A stretch of DNA of 64,000 nucleotides from DYJE01 sp041660385 (GTDB lineage Bacteria; Desulfobacterota; Desulfobacteria; Desulfobacterales; Desulfolunaceae): the NCBI GenBank assembly GCA_041660385.1, contig JBAZWJ010000013.1, positions 35,360-99,359 of the forward strand. Reading direction: 5' to 3'. Position 1 is the first letter of the stretch. Each line of letters starts with the position of its first letter. The notes beneath the pieces were generated by a model, which had not been told where the DNA came from, did not search any database, and saw only the letters and a list, made by a program, of their open reading frames with translations. Positions 45,325-54,753 of this stretch are shown here, one piece after another. The position numbers and the translations under genes were made by a program.

Positions 45325-47283
45325 TTAAAAATCTGTGAAATCATCGTCCATGGGAATCACCTGCGACGGATGACCATCTTGTTTTTTTGAAGCCCTTGCT
45401 GCTTTCGGATGGGCCAGTGCCTTGGGTGTCCTGCTTTTCTTCACACCCATGGAAAGGTGGCTTATCTGACGATGTCCAGCTCCGGCCCCACCCACCATGG
45501 CTGTCAGTTCATTGACGTATTCCATCATCTGGTTGGCCTGGGCGCTCATCTCTTCGGATGCGGAGGCTGATTCTTCGGCATTGGCTGCGTTCTGCTGGGT
45601 CACCTTGTCCATTTCCACAGTAGCCTTGTTCACCTGCTCAATACCCTCGGCCTGTTCGTTGGACGCCGCCGCGATTTCGCTGACCAGATCACCGACTTTC
45701 TTCGAGCTTTCCGATACTTCACTGAACGCTTCGTTTGTTTCGTTTACAATGGCCGAACCTTCGTTGATTTTCTTCACTGTACCTTCGATAAGAGCCGCCG
45801 TGTTTTTCGCTGCATCCGCCGCCCTTAACGCCAGATTCCTCACTTCATCTGCCACAACGGCGAAACCGGCGCCTGCTTCTCCTGCCCGAGCCGCTTCAAC
45901 GGCGGCATTGAGTGCCAGAAGGTTGGTCTGAAATGCGATTTCGTCGATGGTTTTGATGATCTTGGATGTTTCTTCGCTGGCCTTGGTGATTTCAGCCATG
46001 GACGTGATTAGATCCGTCATGGATTTATTAGCTTTTTCAACCGTATCATTGGTGCTTTTCATCAGGTTATTGGCCTGGGCCGCATTGTCGGCGTTCTGCT
46101 TGGTCATGGACGACATCTCTTCAAGAGATGAACTGGTTTCCTCAATGGATGCCGCCTGTTCCGATGCACCTTCAGCCAGGGTCTGACTGGACATGGACAC
46201 CTGACCTGAAGCTGATGAAACCTGTTCCGATGCTTCGGAGAGACCGGTAATCACCCGATTGATGGGGCCGGTGATGCTGGCGGTGATATAATAGGCCACG
46301 AAAACTCCAATAACAACTGAGAGAATAAGACCTATTATCATGATCATTTTTGATGAAGACAGGGCACTCACCGCGTCACCTGCCGTGGTATTCGTGGTCT
46401 TCATACCCTCTGATGCCGCAGACGCGCAGGCTTCCAGAACCGCATTCCCGGCCGCAGTCCGTTCCGTACCGATTTTCTGAAGTTTCATCCAGTTGTTGAA
46501 GAAATCGTTCAACAAAGCTTTGTAGTTGATGCTCGCTTCTCTTATGGCGTCGATCTGCTTCAGATTGGCTTCCTGCCGCGTTATTTTTCTCAGTTCCTGG
46601 AACTTTGCCTCCATGAGATCAAAATTCTTCTGGGCGTCCTGAATTATTTCAGGATCCCTCAGAGCCATGGACCTGAATGCCGCGATCCGGGTATGGTTAC
46701 CCAGATCAATGATGTCGTTCACCATAACGGTTTTTCTGTGGCGTTCGCCAATAGTGGCGGCCTTGCCCCCGGCTATATCCTGTTTAATGGACTGCTCCTG
46801 AGTTTCCAGAAAGTCGGCGCAGTTTTTCATATACGCAACCGCAGCCGTATTCAGCTGTTCCCTGTTCTTTTGCATCGCCTCAATGGTTTCGTTGGTCTGC
46901 TTCATCAACCCTTTGTACTGATTCACTGCGCCGTTGGTCTTGTCCAGTTGGTCTTTGAGGCCGGTGAGATTTTTAGCTTTGGCTTCAAGCTCCTGGCCTT
47001 CTTTCAAGGCAGCATCAAGAGCCTCAGCTTCTTTCAGAGCTGCATCGTAAAAGCTTTTTTCTTCGGTGAATCCGTAGCCTCTCATCTCGTACATCAAATC
47101 ACTGGCTGCCGAACTGAGATTCATGGACATGCTCACCTGGGGTACATATTCCGCACTTAAAATCCCAGAGTTACGTTCAACCTTCCCCATATTCCATATC
47201 CCCACAGCTCCCAGGCCCATCGAGATGACGATAAGAATAGCGAATCCCAGAGCGATTTTAGTGCCCAACTTCATGTTTTTCAT
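45325..47283 (-). CDS. Methyl-accepting chemotaxis protein
   Basis: 652 residues from the chosen start. Membrane helix about 4-25, a four-helix periplasmic sensor about 30-310 of the 4HB_MCP type, a second helix about 315-338, HAMP, and a long coiled-coil signalling domain with the hairpin tip EIAFQTNLLALNAAVEAARAG and GFAVVADEVR. The C-terminus is basic (KKSRTPKALAHPKAARASKK) and lacks an NWETF-type CheR tether. Start: AAGGAGG stands 6 nt before the ATG at 47283; an earlier in-frame ATG at 47307 lies upstream of that ribosome-binding site. Cotranscribed with cheW. Ligand unknown. Confidence 0.93.
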   Translation of the reverse strand: MKNMKLGTKIALGFAILIVISMGLGAVGIWNMGKVERNSGILSAEYVPQVSMSMNLSSAASDLMYEMRGYGFTEEKSFYDAALKEAEALDAALKEGQELEAKAKNLTGLKDQLDKTNGAVNQYKGLMKQTNETIEAMQKNREQLNTAAVAYMKNCADFLETQEQSIKQDIAGGKAATIGERHRKTVMVNDIIDLGNHTRIAAFRSMALRDPEIIQDAQKNFDLMEAKFQELRKITRQEANLKQIDAIREASINYKALLNDFFNNWMKLQKIGTERTAAGNAVLEACASAASEGMKTTNTTAGDAVSALSSSKMIMIIGLILSVVIGVFVAYYITASITGPINRVITGLSEASEQVSSASGQVSMSSQTLAEGASEQAASIEETSSSLEEMSSMTKQNADNAAQANNLMKSTNDTVEKANKSMTDLITSMAEITKASEETSKIIKTIDEIAFQTNLLALNAAVEAARAGEAGAGFAVVADEVRNLALRAADAAKNTAALIEGTVKKINEGSAIVNETNEAFSEVSESSKKVGDLVSEIAAASNEQAEGIEQVNKATVEMDKVTQQNAANAEESASASEEMSAQANQMMEYVNELTAMVGGAGAGHRQISHLSMGVKKSRTPKALAHPKAARASKKQDGHPSQVIPMDDDFTDF

Positions 47284-47696
47284 GCCTTCCTCCTTGCGTT
47301 GTTCCATGGTTGACGATCTATGATGACGGCAGATATAAGAGCGGCTTATGAAACATATCGCATGAAACCGCTTAACACGTTAAACGTGAATATGACTTGA
47401 TAATGAAGAAAAAGGCGTTTACCGCCTGTTCCAGAACACAGACTTAAAATCATAGGTGGAAAATCGTAATTTTTTTGATGGGATGAAAACCCGCCAAATA
47501 CATTATACTAAGATGGTATCGGATTATTATCACATTTCTTTAGTCATTCTGCCGGATCAGTTTTGATATGAACAATCTTAAGCGAGGATCAGGATCTAAT
47601 GGACCGGCACAAGAAATATTACAAGATAAGCTTCGTTAAATATATCATAGCGCTTGTTTTTTTGACAATTAAAATATTTGGTTAAGTTGCTTTGTG
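47284..47696. other. Leader and upstream region of the chemoreceptor gene
   Basis: This 413-bp stretch holds the MCP promoter by position but no gene. A perfect 13-bp palindrome CACGTTAAACGTG lies at 47376-47388, about 95 nt before the MCP start, a candidate operator. ATGAAAC occurs twice between the palindrome and the start. No consensus sigma28 site was recognised. Confidence 0.45.
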
Positions 47697-47823
47697 GTAG
47701 ACTGTGGACGGCGTGGACAAAGTAGACCCAGTGGACATGGACAGAGTGGACTCATCATCATTTCATTGTCCACCCAGTTCATGTCCACATCGTCCACAAA
47801 GTCCATTTGGTCCACTGTCCACA
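47697..47823. repeat. GTGGAC array E
   Basis: GTAGAC/GTGGAC units with 3-nt and 1-nt spacers at 47697-47750 and mirror GTCCAC units at 47778-47823, separated by a short AT-rich centre. It ends 13 nt beyond the helicase stop codon, in the spacer between the helicase and the MCP gene. Confidence 0.9.
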
Positions 47824-47836
47824 ACCATCCTCATCA

Positions 47837-50716
47837 TCACCACGCCACCGGAACCCTAACCTTCATTCCCGCTTTATTCTTGAACAACAGATACCTGTTC
47901 TCAATCCCAAAACGATAAAGATCCCTGGTGAGACGCACATCATCACGGCAATAATCAATAATTTCCCTGATTTTTCCCTGCTTCCACCAGACCAGAGCCA
48001 TGAGGCCATCGGCGCTTTTTTTCTCACCCAGTGTGTTCTCCCCCAGATGATCCAGAGAAAGACGATACCCCAGTCTCCCGTGGACTTCCGCCAGAATATC
48101 CAGGGTGGGCAGACTATGAAAATCAAAAGAGCTGTAGCCTTTGAGAACGGCGTAATCAAAGCGGATAATGTTGAAACCTACGACCAGATCCAGCTGCCTC
48201 AAATGATCTGTCAGCCGATCCATCTCTTCCCCAAGGTATTCTTCATAGGTGTCCGTGCCCGAATCGTAAACCACAACACAGCTGATGCCCATGCGGGAGG
48301 CAAATCCCCAGCCCCCCACTTCTTCTGCCGAGCGCCTTGTTTCAAGGTCAAGTACGCCATAGCGAAGCGGTGGTTTTTTCCCATACGCCTGGCATGTGTC
48401 AGAAACTCTGTCCACGTCATAAATACCGGATGTCTGAATATCGGCAAACTCCCGAACAGCACCCAGCTTAAGCCGTCCCAGAATTTCCAATGCCGCCAGT
48501 TTATCAATGGGACGGTTTCCCGATCCGCATTTGGGGGAATGGACGCAGGCGGGACAGCCTGTTTCGCACGGACAGTCCATAATGGTTTCAATTGTTTTTT
48601 CAGCCAGTTCCTCTGAGCGTTCAAAAGCCCGCCGGGAAAGGCCCACACCACCGGGAAACCCGTCATAAACAAATACGGCTCCCGATTCCACCTGGGGATG
48701 ATAGGGTATGGAAATACCGCCAAGATCGTTTCTGTCTGTCATCACAAGAAGGGGAAGAATGCCGATCACCGCATGTTCCATGGCGTGGATGCCGCCCATA
48801 AAATGGAGCTGGTTTCGTTCGCAATAAACCCTCACATCATTGGGAATTTCGATCATAATTCCTTCGGTCTCAATCACCATGGGCGGAAGGTCCAGAGGAA
48901 AAACACCCAGAAGTCTCTGGCCTTTGATCAGTTTTTTTTCGTAACCTGTGACGATTTCCGTGACTTTCAAACGGCAAAGTGCGATCCGGGTGGACCAGAG
49001 GTTTTTCCGGTCCAGCACCTCAAGGATCTCCGTATTTTTTGTTGTTCTTGCCCTTGTGAAATAGTGGACCTGCTGGCGCTGGGCATAAGCCGTGTTTTTC
49101 ACCAGATCAAGATCGGCAATCACATAATGCTCGCCCCTGTGAATGTAAACGGCGCCGGGATACGCTTCGTGAAAAGCCCTGAACCGGTCAAGGCTTCCGA
49201 TGATTTCCATCGTATCCTTATTCACGATGTCCATGCTTTCGCCCGTGCCCCGCAAAGCCACCTGACGATGGGGGTATTTCCCCGGCGAAAAAAGAAGATC
49301 GCCGTCTTCGCTTCGCAGCAATCCGCCCACATGCTCCAGTTCAATGATGGCTTCAGCCATGCCCGGTTGTTTTACCCAGGGTTCATGGACGTCTATGGGA
49401 AGATCTGCCGCCGCACATACCAGATGACGTTTCATGATCACGGGATTCATGGGGTTGATCACGGCGCATTCCGGTTCCATGCCGAAAAATTCGTCCGGGT
49501 GGTTCATCATGTACTGATCCAGAGCATCTTCATGGGCAATAAAAATCACCGCCGATTCCTGCCCGGCCCGGCCCACACGCCCGGCCCTTTGCCATGTGGC
49601 CATCATGGTTCCCGGATACCCCACAAGAATGCAGAGATCAAGATTCCCGATATCAATCCCCATTTCAAGGGCGCTGGTGGTTACCACGGCCAGAAGATCG
49701 CCGTTTGAAAGCCGGGCTTCGATTTCACGCCGTTCTTCCGGGAGAAAACCGGCCCTGTATGCTGATATTCTGTCTTTGTATTGCCCGGCCCGCCTGGAAG
49801 CCCACAGGGCGATAAGTTCAGTCATCTTCCGTGACTGACTGTAGATGATGGTTCGTAAATTCCGGGAAAGAGCGGCGTGAAGCAATGAGATGGCAGCCTG
49901 TGCCGCGCCATCAGGTGTGTTCAGCATCAGAAAATGCTTGGCTGACTGGCCCGCTGTGCTCGACGTGACCGCTTCCACAGAAAGACCAGTGAGTTCTGCC
50001 GCAAGATGTTCTGGATTTCCAATGGTGGCGGAACAGAAGATAAACACAGGTTTTGAGCCGTAAACAGCGCAAATCCGAAGGAGCCGCCTGAAAACCCAGG
50101 CCATGTGGGAACCCATGATACCCCGCATGGTATGGACCTCATCCACGATCACATATTTCAGTTTTCCTAAAAATTCTGCCCAGCGGTCATGAAAGGGAAG
50201 AATGGCAAGATGAAGCATTTCCGGGTTGCTCAGCACCACGTGGGGAGGATTTTTCCGCATTTTCGCACGCCGGTGGCTTGGGGTATCGCCATCGTAAACA
50301 TCGGCCACGGGTTTCTTGGCAATGTCCAGAAGCTGAAAAAGCTCCCGGATACTTTTAAGCTGGTCCTGAGCCAGAGCTTTCAAGGGGAAAAGGTAAAGAG
50401 CCCGGCTCTCCGGGTCTTGAAGAAGGCTTTCAATCACAGGAATATTATAAATCAGAGTTTTTCCGCTGGCTGTGGGGGTTGCCACCACCGTATGCCTGCC
50501 CTGACGAACGTGATCTATGGCCTGAACCTGATGGGCATAAAGCCCTTTGATTCCAAGACGTTCAAGAAGGTGCAAAACCGGCTCCGATAGAGGGATCACG
50601 GGCTCAGCGAATTCCGCCTCTTTTCCCGGCAGCTCCTTGTGACACACCACAAAAGGCGCAAGAACCTTGTATTCCTTGAGCCCTCTGATGAAATCCCCTA
50701 TGCTCTGATCCGTCAT
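47837..50716 (-). CDS. MrfA-like helicase fused to MrfB-like exonuclease domain
   Basis: 959 residues from ATG 50716 (an in-frame TTG four codons upstream is rejected). N-terminal superfamily 2 helicase: Walker A ATPTASGKT (about 79-87), DEVH box, SATIGNPEH and QRAGRVGRAG. A DUF1998-type C-terminal region carries five Cys (C715, C717, C721, C724, C730 in the longer numbering). Then from about 782 a DEDD exonuclease fold: LDLE, FNIIRFD, TLDIL and YCRDD. Bacillus subtilis MrfA (YprA, helicase) and MrfB (YprB, exonuclease) act together in mitomycin C lesion repair; here both appear on one chain. The role is an inference from that. The DNA in front of the start is a MITE copy. Confidence 0.88.
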   Translation of the reverse strand: MTDQSIGDFIRGLKEYKVLAPFVVCHKELPGKEAEFAEPVIPLSEPVLHLLERLGIKGLYAHQVQAIDHVRQGRHTVVATPTASGKTLIYNIPVIESLLQDPESRALYLFPLKALAQDQLKSIRELFQLLDIAKKPVADVYDGDTPSHRRAKMRKNPPHVVLSNPEMLHLAILPFHDRWAEFLGKLKYVIVDEVHTMRGIMGSHMAWVFRRLLRICAVYGSKPVFIFCSATIGNPEHLAAELTGLSVEAVTSSTAGQSAKHFLMLNTPDGAAQAAISLLHAALSRNLRTIIYSQSRKMTELIALWASRRAGQYKDRISAYRAGFLPEERREIEARLSNGDLLAVVTTSALEMGIDIGNLDLCILVGYPGTMMATWQRAGRVGRAGQESAVIFIAHEDALDQYMMNHPDEFFGMEPECAVINPMNPVIMKRHLVCAAADLPIDVHEPWVKQPGMAEAIIELEHVGGLLRSEDGDLLFSPGKYPHRQVALRGTGESMDIVNKDTMEIIGSLDRFRAFHEAYPGAVYIHRGEHYVIADLDLVKNTAYAQRQQVHYFTRARTTKNTEILEVLDRKNLWSTRIALCRLKVTEIVTGYEKKLIKGQRLLGVFPLDLPPMVIETEGIMIEIPNDVRVYCERNQLHFMGGIHAMEHAVIGILPLLVMTDRNDLGGISIPYHPQVESGAVFVYDGFPGGVGLSRRAFERSEELAEKTIETIMDCPCETGCPACVHSPKCGSGNRPIDKLAALEILGRLKLGAVREFADIQTSGIYDVDRVSDTCQAYGKKPPLRYGVLDLETRRSAEEVGGWGFASRMGISCVVVYDSGTDTYEEYLGEEMDRLTDHLRQLDLVVGFNIIRFDYAVLKGYSSFDFHSLPTLDILAEVHGRLGYRLSLDHLGENTLGEKKSADGLMALVWWKQGKIREIIDYCRDDVRLTRDLYRFGIENRYLLFKNKAGMKVRVPVAW

Positions 50717-50726
50717 CCTTTTCCTC

Positions 50727-50913
50727 AAGGAACTCGGAAAATATTATTTTACCATAACGCATCCCGCCTTCAGGTCATATTCTGCCCGAGCCTCACTCTC
50801 AAGATCCGTTGGCGTTGCTCTGCTACGCCTGCGGTCTTGAGAGCGAAGCCCGTGCAAAATCTGCCTCTGAATCCGGGCGCGATCCAGGTAAATTAATATT
50901 TCCCGATCCCTAA
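50727..50913. mobile_element. MITE-like element, copy 2
   Basis: A 187-bp inverted copy of 37847-38034, sharing the terminal repeats (ACTCGGAAAATATTA on the left, TAATATTTCCCGATCCC on the right) and the GC-rich core. It fills the gap between the ABC-2 permease and the helicase. Its right terminus provides the last bases of the permease stop codon (TAG, 50910-50912 on the minus strand) and its left terminus is about 10 nt from the helicase start. Confidence 0.85.
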
Positions 50914-51944
50914 CGTTTCTTCCATTCGAACATCAGTGAACCTGCTGTAAGAAAAATTAATGACATGAAAAACAAGGTTAATATTTTATAGCGGATATCG
51001 TAAAATCCGGCACCTTCGTTCATCACAAGACGTGCGCTTTCGATGAGATGGGTCAGGGGAAAAATCTGGGACAGAGACGTCACCCAGGGTTTGGACCCCT
51101 CCAGCGAAAACCAGACCCCGGACAAAAACATCATGGGCCAGCTGATCAGATTGAGAAGGCCCCCTGCAAGTTCTTCGCTGCTGAGCCTTGCCGCCACCAT
51201 CAACCCCAGAGAAATCATGGCAAACGCTCCCAGGATAAAGACAAGAATCAGAAGCAGATAGGAACCTCGACAGGTAAAACCATAAAGAAAGGTGCATACC
51301 GTATACACGACGGTCGTGGTGGAAAACATGATCACCACACGGGAAAGGACCTGACTGAGCAGATACTCGTAAGCCTTCATGGGGCTTGCACTCAAACGTT
51401 TCAGGACCCCGTTCTTCCGGTAATGAACCACCACATATCCCACACCGAAAAGGCCGCTGAACATCATGTTCATCCCAAGAATCCCCGGGAAAAGCCATTC
51501 CACGTAAGGAACTTCACGACCATGAACGGTTTCTTTCGTAAACAGGTAAGGCCCTTTGTTTTCTGCGGCCACAAGTATTTTTTCAGCCATGGCGGAACCG
51601 GGTGATGAATCGCTTACCCAGTATTCTCCTGTTTCCGGATTAAGGACCATATCCAGGCTATGGTGGGCCAGCTTTCGTATGGCCGCGTCTTTGTCCTGAA
51701 GAATAAGGGTTTCAACAAAACTGGTGTCTCTAAGCCTCTGCACCACCTCTGCCCGCTCAGGACTTGCCGCAGCTGTATTTCCTGTCAACCCAATCTTGTG
51801 CGGGTGACTCACCCGGCCGCTGAACATCAAGGAAAACCCGGCAATCACGAGGAAGGGGAAAAGCATACTCCAGCCAAGAGATGATTTATCCCGGAAAAAC
51901 TCCTTGTTTCTCGCCATAAATAGCGACCAAATCCGTTCGATCAC
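50910..51944 (-). CDS. ABC-2 type transporter permease
   Basis: 344 residues. N-terminal membrane helix about 25-43, a periplasmic stretch about 50-165, then five helices between about 170 and 340, the ABC2_membrane_3-like layout. It is partner to the ATPase at 52100 in the same operon, together resembling exporters of the DrrAB/YhhJ type. Substrate unknown. The stop TAG is created at the junction with the MITE-like element, so the ancestral C-terminus may have been longer. Confidence 0.88.
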   Translation of the reverse strand: MIERIWSLFMARNKEFFRDKSSLGWSMLFPFLVIAGFSLMFSGRVSHPHKIGLTGNTAAASPERAEVVQRLRDTSFVETLILQDKDAAIRKLAHHSLDMVLNPETGEYWVSDSSPGSAMAEKILVAAENKGPYLFTKETVHGREVPYVEWLFPGILGMNMMFSGLFGVGYVVVHYRKNGVLKRLSASPMKAYEYLLSQVLSRVVIMFSTTTVVYTVCTFLYGFTCRGSYLLLILVFILGAFAMISLGLMVAARLSSEELAGGLLNLISWPMMFLSGVWFSLEGSKPWVTSLSQIFPLTHLIESARLVMNEGAGFYDIRYKILTLFFMSLIFLTAGSLMFEWKKR

Positions 51945-52061
51945 AGTCGTTCTCCTGTTTTATTACGGATTGGCTTAAGGAACGAAACCCGACAAAGCCT
52001 CCATCCGCATAATTCAAAATCACTTTATTCGCATTTTATTCATCTTTGAAGCGACGCGACC

Positions 52062-52086
52062 GTAGGGGCACGGCGCGCCGTGCCCC
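52062..52086. repeat. GTAGGGGCACGGCGCGCC palindrome
   Basis: A near-perfect palindrome of 25 bp with the GTAGGGGC head seen in the repeats at 4838, 14821 and 17852 but a different core (ACGGCGCGCCGT). It lies between the ATPase and permease genes of the ABC-2 exporter. Confidence 0.75.
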
Positions 52087-52099
52087 GGCGCGTGTGACC

Positions 52100-53005
52100 C
52101 TACTCACGTAAAGCATGACCTGTCAATTTTAGAAAAAGGTCTTCAAGATTCTGGGGACGCACCGTGATACCTGTCAAATCCACGCCTCTCTGCATAAGCT
52201 CTTCAAGGCATCCCGTGATATCCTGAGTCTGAATTTCCACACTGTTTTCCCTGACGATAAACCATGGGCAAGGGAAATCATGCAATTTCTCTTCAGACAC
52301 CGGCCCCGGCAGAATCAGAGATGTTCCGCTCACATGCTCGCTTAACAGGCCAGCCGGAGTATCTTCTGCGATGAAACGGCCATTATCCATGATAGCGATG
52401 CGGTCACAGAGAAACTGGGCCTCTTCCATGTAATGGGTTGTCAGGATGATGGTCTTGTTCCGGGCTTTAAGCTGAAACACGATATCCCAGAGATGTCGCC
52501 TTGCCTGGGGATCAAGACCTGTGGTGGGTTCGTCGAGAAACACCAGATCCGGATCATTGGCAATAGCCATGGCCAGAAGAAGCCGCTGTTTCTGCCCCCC
52601 GGAAATTTTCCGATTGTCCTTATCCACAATGTCTTCAAGCCTGCAAAGGGCGATCAGATCATCCATGGTCCTTTTTCTTTTATAAAGACTGCGAAACGTG
52701 GCAAGGGTTTCCCTTACCGTGAGCTGATGCAGAAGTTCGGTGTTCTGGAACTGAATTCCAACTTCTTCGTAAAACCGGCTGTCCCTTTTATTCCCTTTGT
52801 ACAGGATCTCTCCTGAACCAGGAGATAAAAGGCCTTCAATCACTTCGATGGTGGTTGTTTTCCCCGCACCGTTGGGGCCAAGAAGGCCGAAGCACAAGCC
52901 TTGTTCGATGGAAAAACTCACTCCGTCAACAGCTTTGAACGAACCATATGATTTGACAAGATTATTTACTTCGAGGATGGGACGTTGGTTTGAAGGAACG
53001 GTCAT
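52100..53005 (-). CDS. ABC-2 type transporter ATP-binding protein
   Basis: 301 residues from ATG 53005. Walker A GPNGAGKTTT, Q-loop IQFQNT, signature ISGGQKQR, Walker B LVFLDEPTTGLD and switch His in LTTHYMEEA, then a C-terminal extension of ~85 residues like DrrA/CcmA-type exporters. An in-frame TTG at 53020 is a weaker start; AAGG stands 5 nt before the ATG. It lies between mlaA and the permease, all transcribed leftwards, separated from the permease by 155 bp. Confidence 0.9.
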   Translation of the reverse strand: MTVPSNQRPILEVNNLVKSYGSFKAVDGVSFSIEQGLCFGLLGPNGAGKTTTIEVIEGLLSPGSGEILYKGNKRDSRFYEEVGIQFQNTELLHQLTVRETLATFRSLYKRKRTMDDLIALCRLEDIVDKDNRKISGGQKQRLLLAMAIANDPDLVFLDEPTTGLDPQARRHLWDIVFQLKARNKTIILTTHYMEEAQFLCDRIAIMDNGRFIAEDTPAGLLSEHVSGTSLILPGPVSEEKLHDFPCPWFIVRENSVEIQTQDITGCLEELMQRGVDLTGITVRPQNLEDLFLKLTGHALRE

Positions 53006-53099
53006 GGGCGCCTTGTTCAACAGCCTTGCTGGGTATTGCGATCACAACAGCGGACAATCCATCAGGACAGGCCGCCACCTGCCCAAGTCAAAAACAGAA

Positions 53100-54113
53100 T
53101 TATTCAGCTATCTTCTTTTTCCGGTGTGTGATGTATAAATCCCGGATCATCACATAGGGGTCCATGTATGTGGATTTGATCGTCTCGTAATCCCCGATTC
53201 GGTAGGAAGTCTCGTTAACAACATCCAGACCCGTCAAGCCCCAGGCCAATTCATTGGGCGTCAAATAAAACAATGGATTCAGAAAAACATCTCCTGCCTT
53301 GCCCACCGTATCACGCAATGTTGACGGCCCCAGAAACGGCCAGACAATGTAACAACCGTTGTCGATGTTATAAGCCCCCAGCGTCTGTCCAAAATCTTCT
53401 TCCGACGGCTTCAATCCAAAGAATCGATCAGCAGGGTCCCAGACACCTCCCACACCCACCGTGGTGTTCACCACAAATCGGCCTAGCTCGGAACCAGCTC
53501 CTTTGTATTTGCCTTGGAGGACACTGCCGACAAGCCTAACAGGGGTCCCGAGATTGTAGAAAAAATTCATGACTCCTTTTCTAAAAAAAGCAGGCGTCAC
53601 TTTTTTATAACCCTTAGCCACGGGTTTGAGGCACCAGAAGTAAAGCCTGTCGTTGACTTCAAACATGGCCCGGTTAAATTTTATCAGAGGATCAGGGACA
53701 AGAGCCTCAACAGCTGTAACCGGAAGCTCTTTCGGTGCGTCACCATCATCAAAAAAATCGTCCACATCATCACCGATAACTATTTCCTCCGGCGATTCAG
53801 GAATATCCTCCTCGGTTACTACTACTCCTTCGGCAGGATGGGAAGCGGTAGCCAAATCCTTAGAAGGTTTATTCGCAGTGGTCTTCGGAACCTTAACTGC
53901 CTGGGGTGCTGGTTCAACAGGAACTGTTACTGCTTTATTGTGTTTAGCTTCTTTAACAGCGTTGTTTTCGGCCTTGATACTCTCAGGTCCAGCCCCTGGG
54001 TCTGCCGTTACGGCAGAATTCTTACCATGGGCGCAGCCTGTTACGAGCCAGAGTGCAAAAACAGCTATCGCTGCAAGGTGTTTAGCTTTTTTTCTTAGTC
54101 TTAGAGGATTCAT
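53100..54113 (-). CDS. mlaA: Outer-membrane lipid asymmetry lipoprotein MlaA
   Basis: 337 residues. Signal peptide with lipobox LVTGC (C27), a long Ala/Pro/Glu linker about 30-132 not present in E. coli MlaA, then the MlaA (VacJ) domain about 133-335: DPLIKFNRAMFEVND, VMNFFYNLGTPVR, GRFVVNTTVG, GVWDPADRFF and EDFGQTLGAYN. MlaA removes phospholipids from the outer leaflet and passes them to MlaC. The start overlaps the mlaC end by 32 nt, last gene in the mla order E-F-D-C-A. Confidence 0.92.
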   Translation of the reverse strand: MNPLRLRKKAKHLAAIAVFALWLVTGCAHGKNSAVTADPGAGPESIKAENNAVKEAKHNKAVTVPVEPAPQAVKVPKTTANKPSKDLATASHPAEGVVVTEEDIPESPEEIVIGDDVDDFFDDGDAPKELPVTAVEALVPDPLIKFNRAMFEVNDRLYFWCLKPVAKGYKKVTPAFFRKGVMNFFYNLGTPVRLVGSVLQGKYKGAGSELGRFVVNTTVGVGGVWDPADRFFGLKPSEEDFGQTLGAYNIDNGCYIVWPFLGPSTLRDTVGKAGDVFLNPLFYLTPNELAWGLTGLDVVNETSYRIGDYETIKSTYMDPYVMIRDLYITHRKKKIAE

Positions 54114-54744
54114 GCTCTTTAATTTTATCTTTCAACATCTGTGTCAAAACTTTGGGCTTATTCTTCAAAAGGATGGCCTTATACTCGGTTCGAAATGCTG
54201 AAACGAGACTCCTTCCTTCCACTTTCACATCATAAATTTTCCAGTCTTTGCCTTCATTCAGCAGAATGTAGTCAATGGGTGTCTTCTTGTTGATCATGGT
54301 TTTCACCTGGGCGCGTTTGATTCCTTTTTTGGCTTCAAGGATTTCAGCGGGTTTCAGGTCGATGATCACATCCACGTTCTTAAAATCCATACGGTCAAGA
54401 TAGGTATTTCCCAAGTGACGGGTGAAAACCTCACGAAATTCTTCCTGCTCCGCCTTGGTAAAACGTCTGTCTGAGTATTCCCCAAGGACTGAAGTGGAAT
54501 TATAGCTGAACTGCCCCAAAGTAAATTCTGTTATCTTTGCAAAATCAAACGTTTTCTGTACGATCTTCCAGAGTTCCGTACGTTTATCTTCGTTATTCAT
54601 GCCGGGCTTTCTGGCGATGCCCAACACGTCGTTCATGGAGGTTTTGATCAGACTGTCCACTTCCGCCCCGTCATCCGAAAATGACGGTTCAGCCGTGAAC
54701 ATAATGCAAATGACCAACCCTAATAAAAAAATAATTCGTTTCAC
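54082..54744 (-). CDS. mlaC: Periplasmic phospholipid shuttle MlaC
   Basis: 220 residues with a signal peptide (cleavage expected near residues 23-25) and the MlaC family pattern: ALGIARKPGM-like N-terminus, FDFAKITEFTLGQFS, EYSDRRFTKAEQEEFREVFTRHLGNTYLDRM. It carries phospholipid between MlaA and MlaFED. It follows mlaD by 9 nt and overlaps mlaA. Confidence 0.92.
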   Translation of the reverse strand: MKRIIFLLGLVICIMFTAEPSFSDDGAEVDSLIKTSMNDVLGIARKPGMNNEDKRTELWKIVQKTFDFAKITEFTLGQFSYNSTSVLGEYSDRRFTKAEQEEFREVFTRHLGNTYLDRMDFKNVDVIIDLKPAEILEAKKGIKRAQVKTMINKKTPIDYILLNEGKDWKIYDVKVEGRSLVSAFRTEYKAILLKNKPKVLTQMLKDKIKEHESSKTKKKS

Positions 54745-54753
54745 AGCACACCT

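Noticed and set aside
47640..47700. TTGACA-containing promoter on the plus strand
   Set aside because: No -10 at acceptable spacing and no plus-strand gene downstream.
50639..50896. Plus-strand frame through the MITE copy
   Set aside because: It runs against the helicase gene and the element; no family resemblance.
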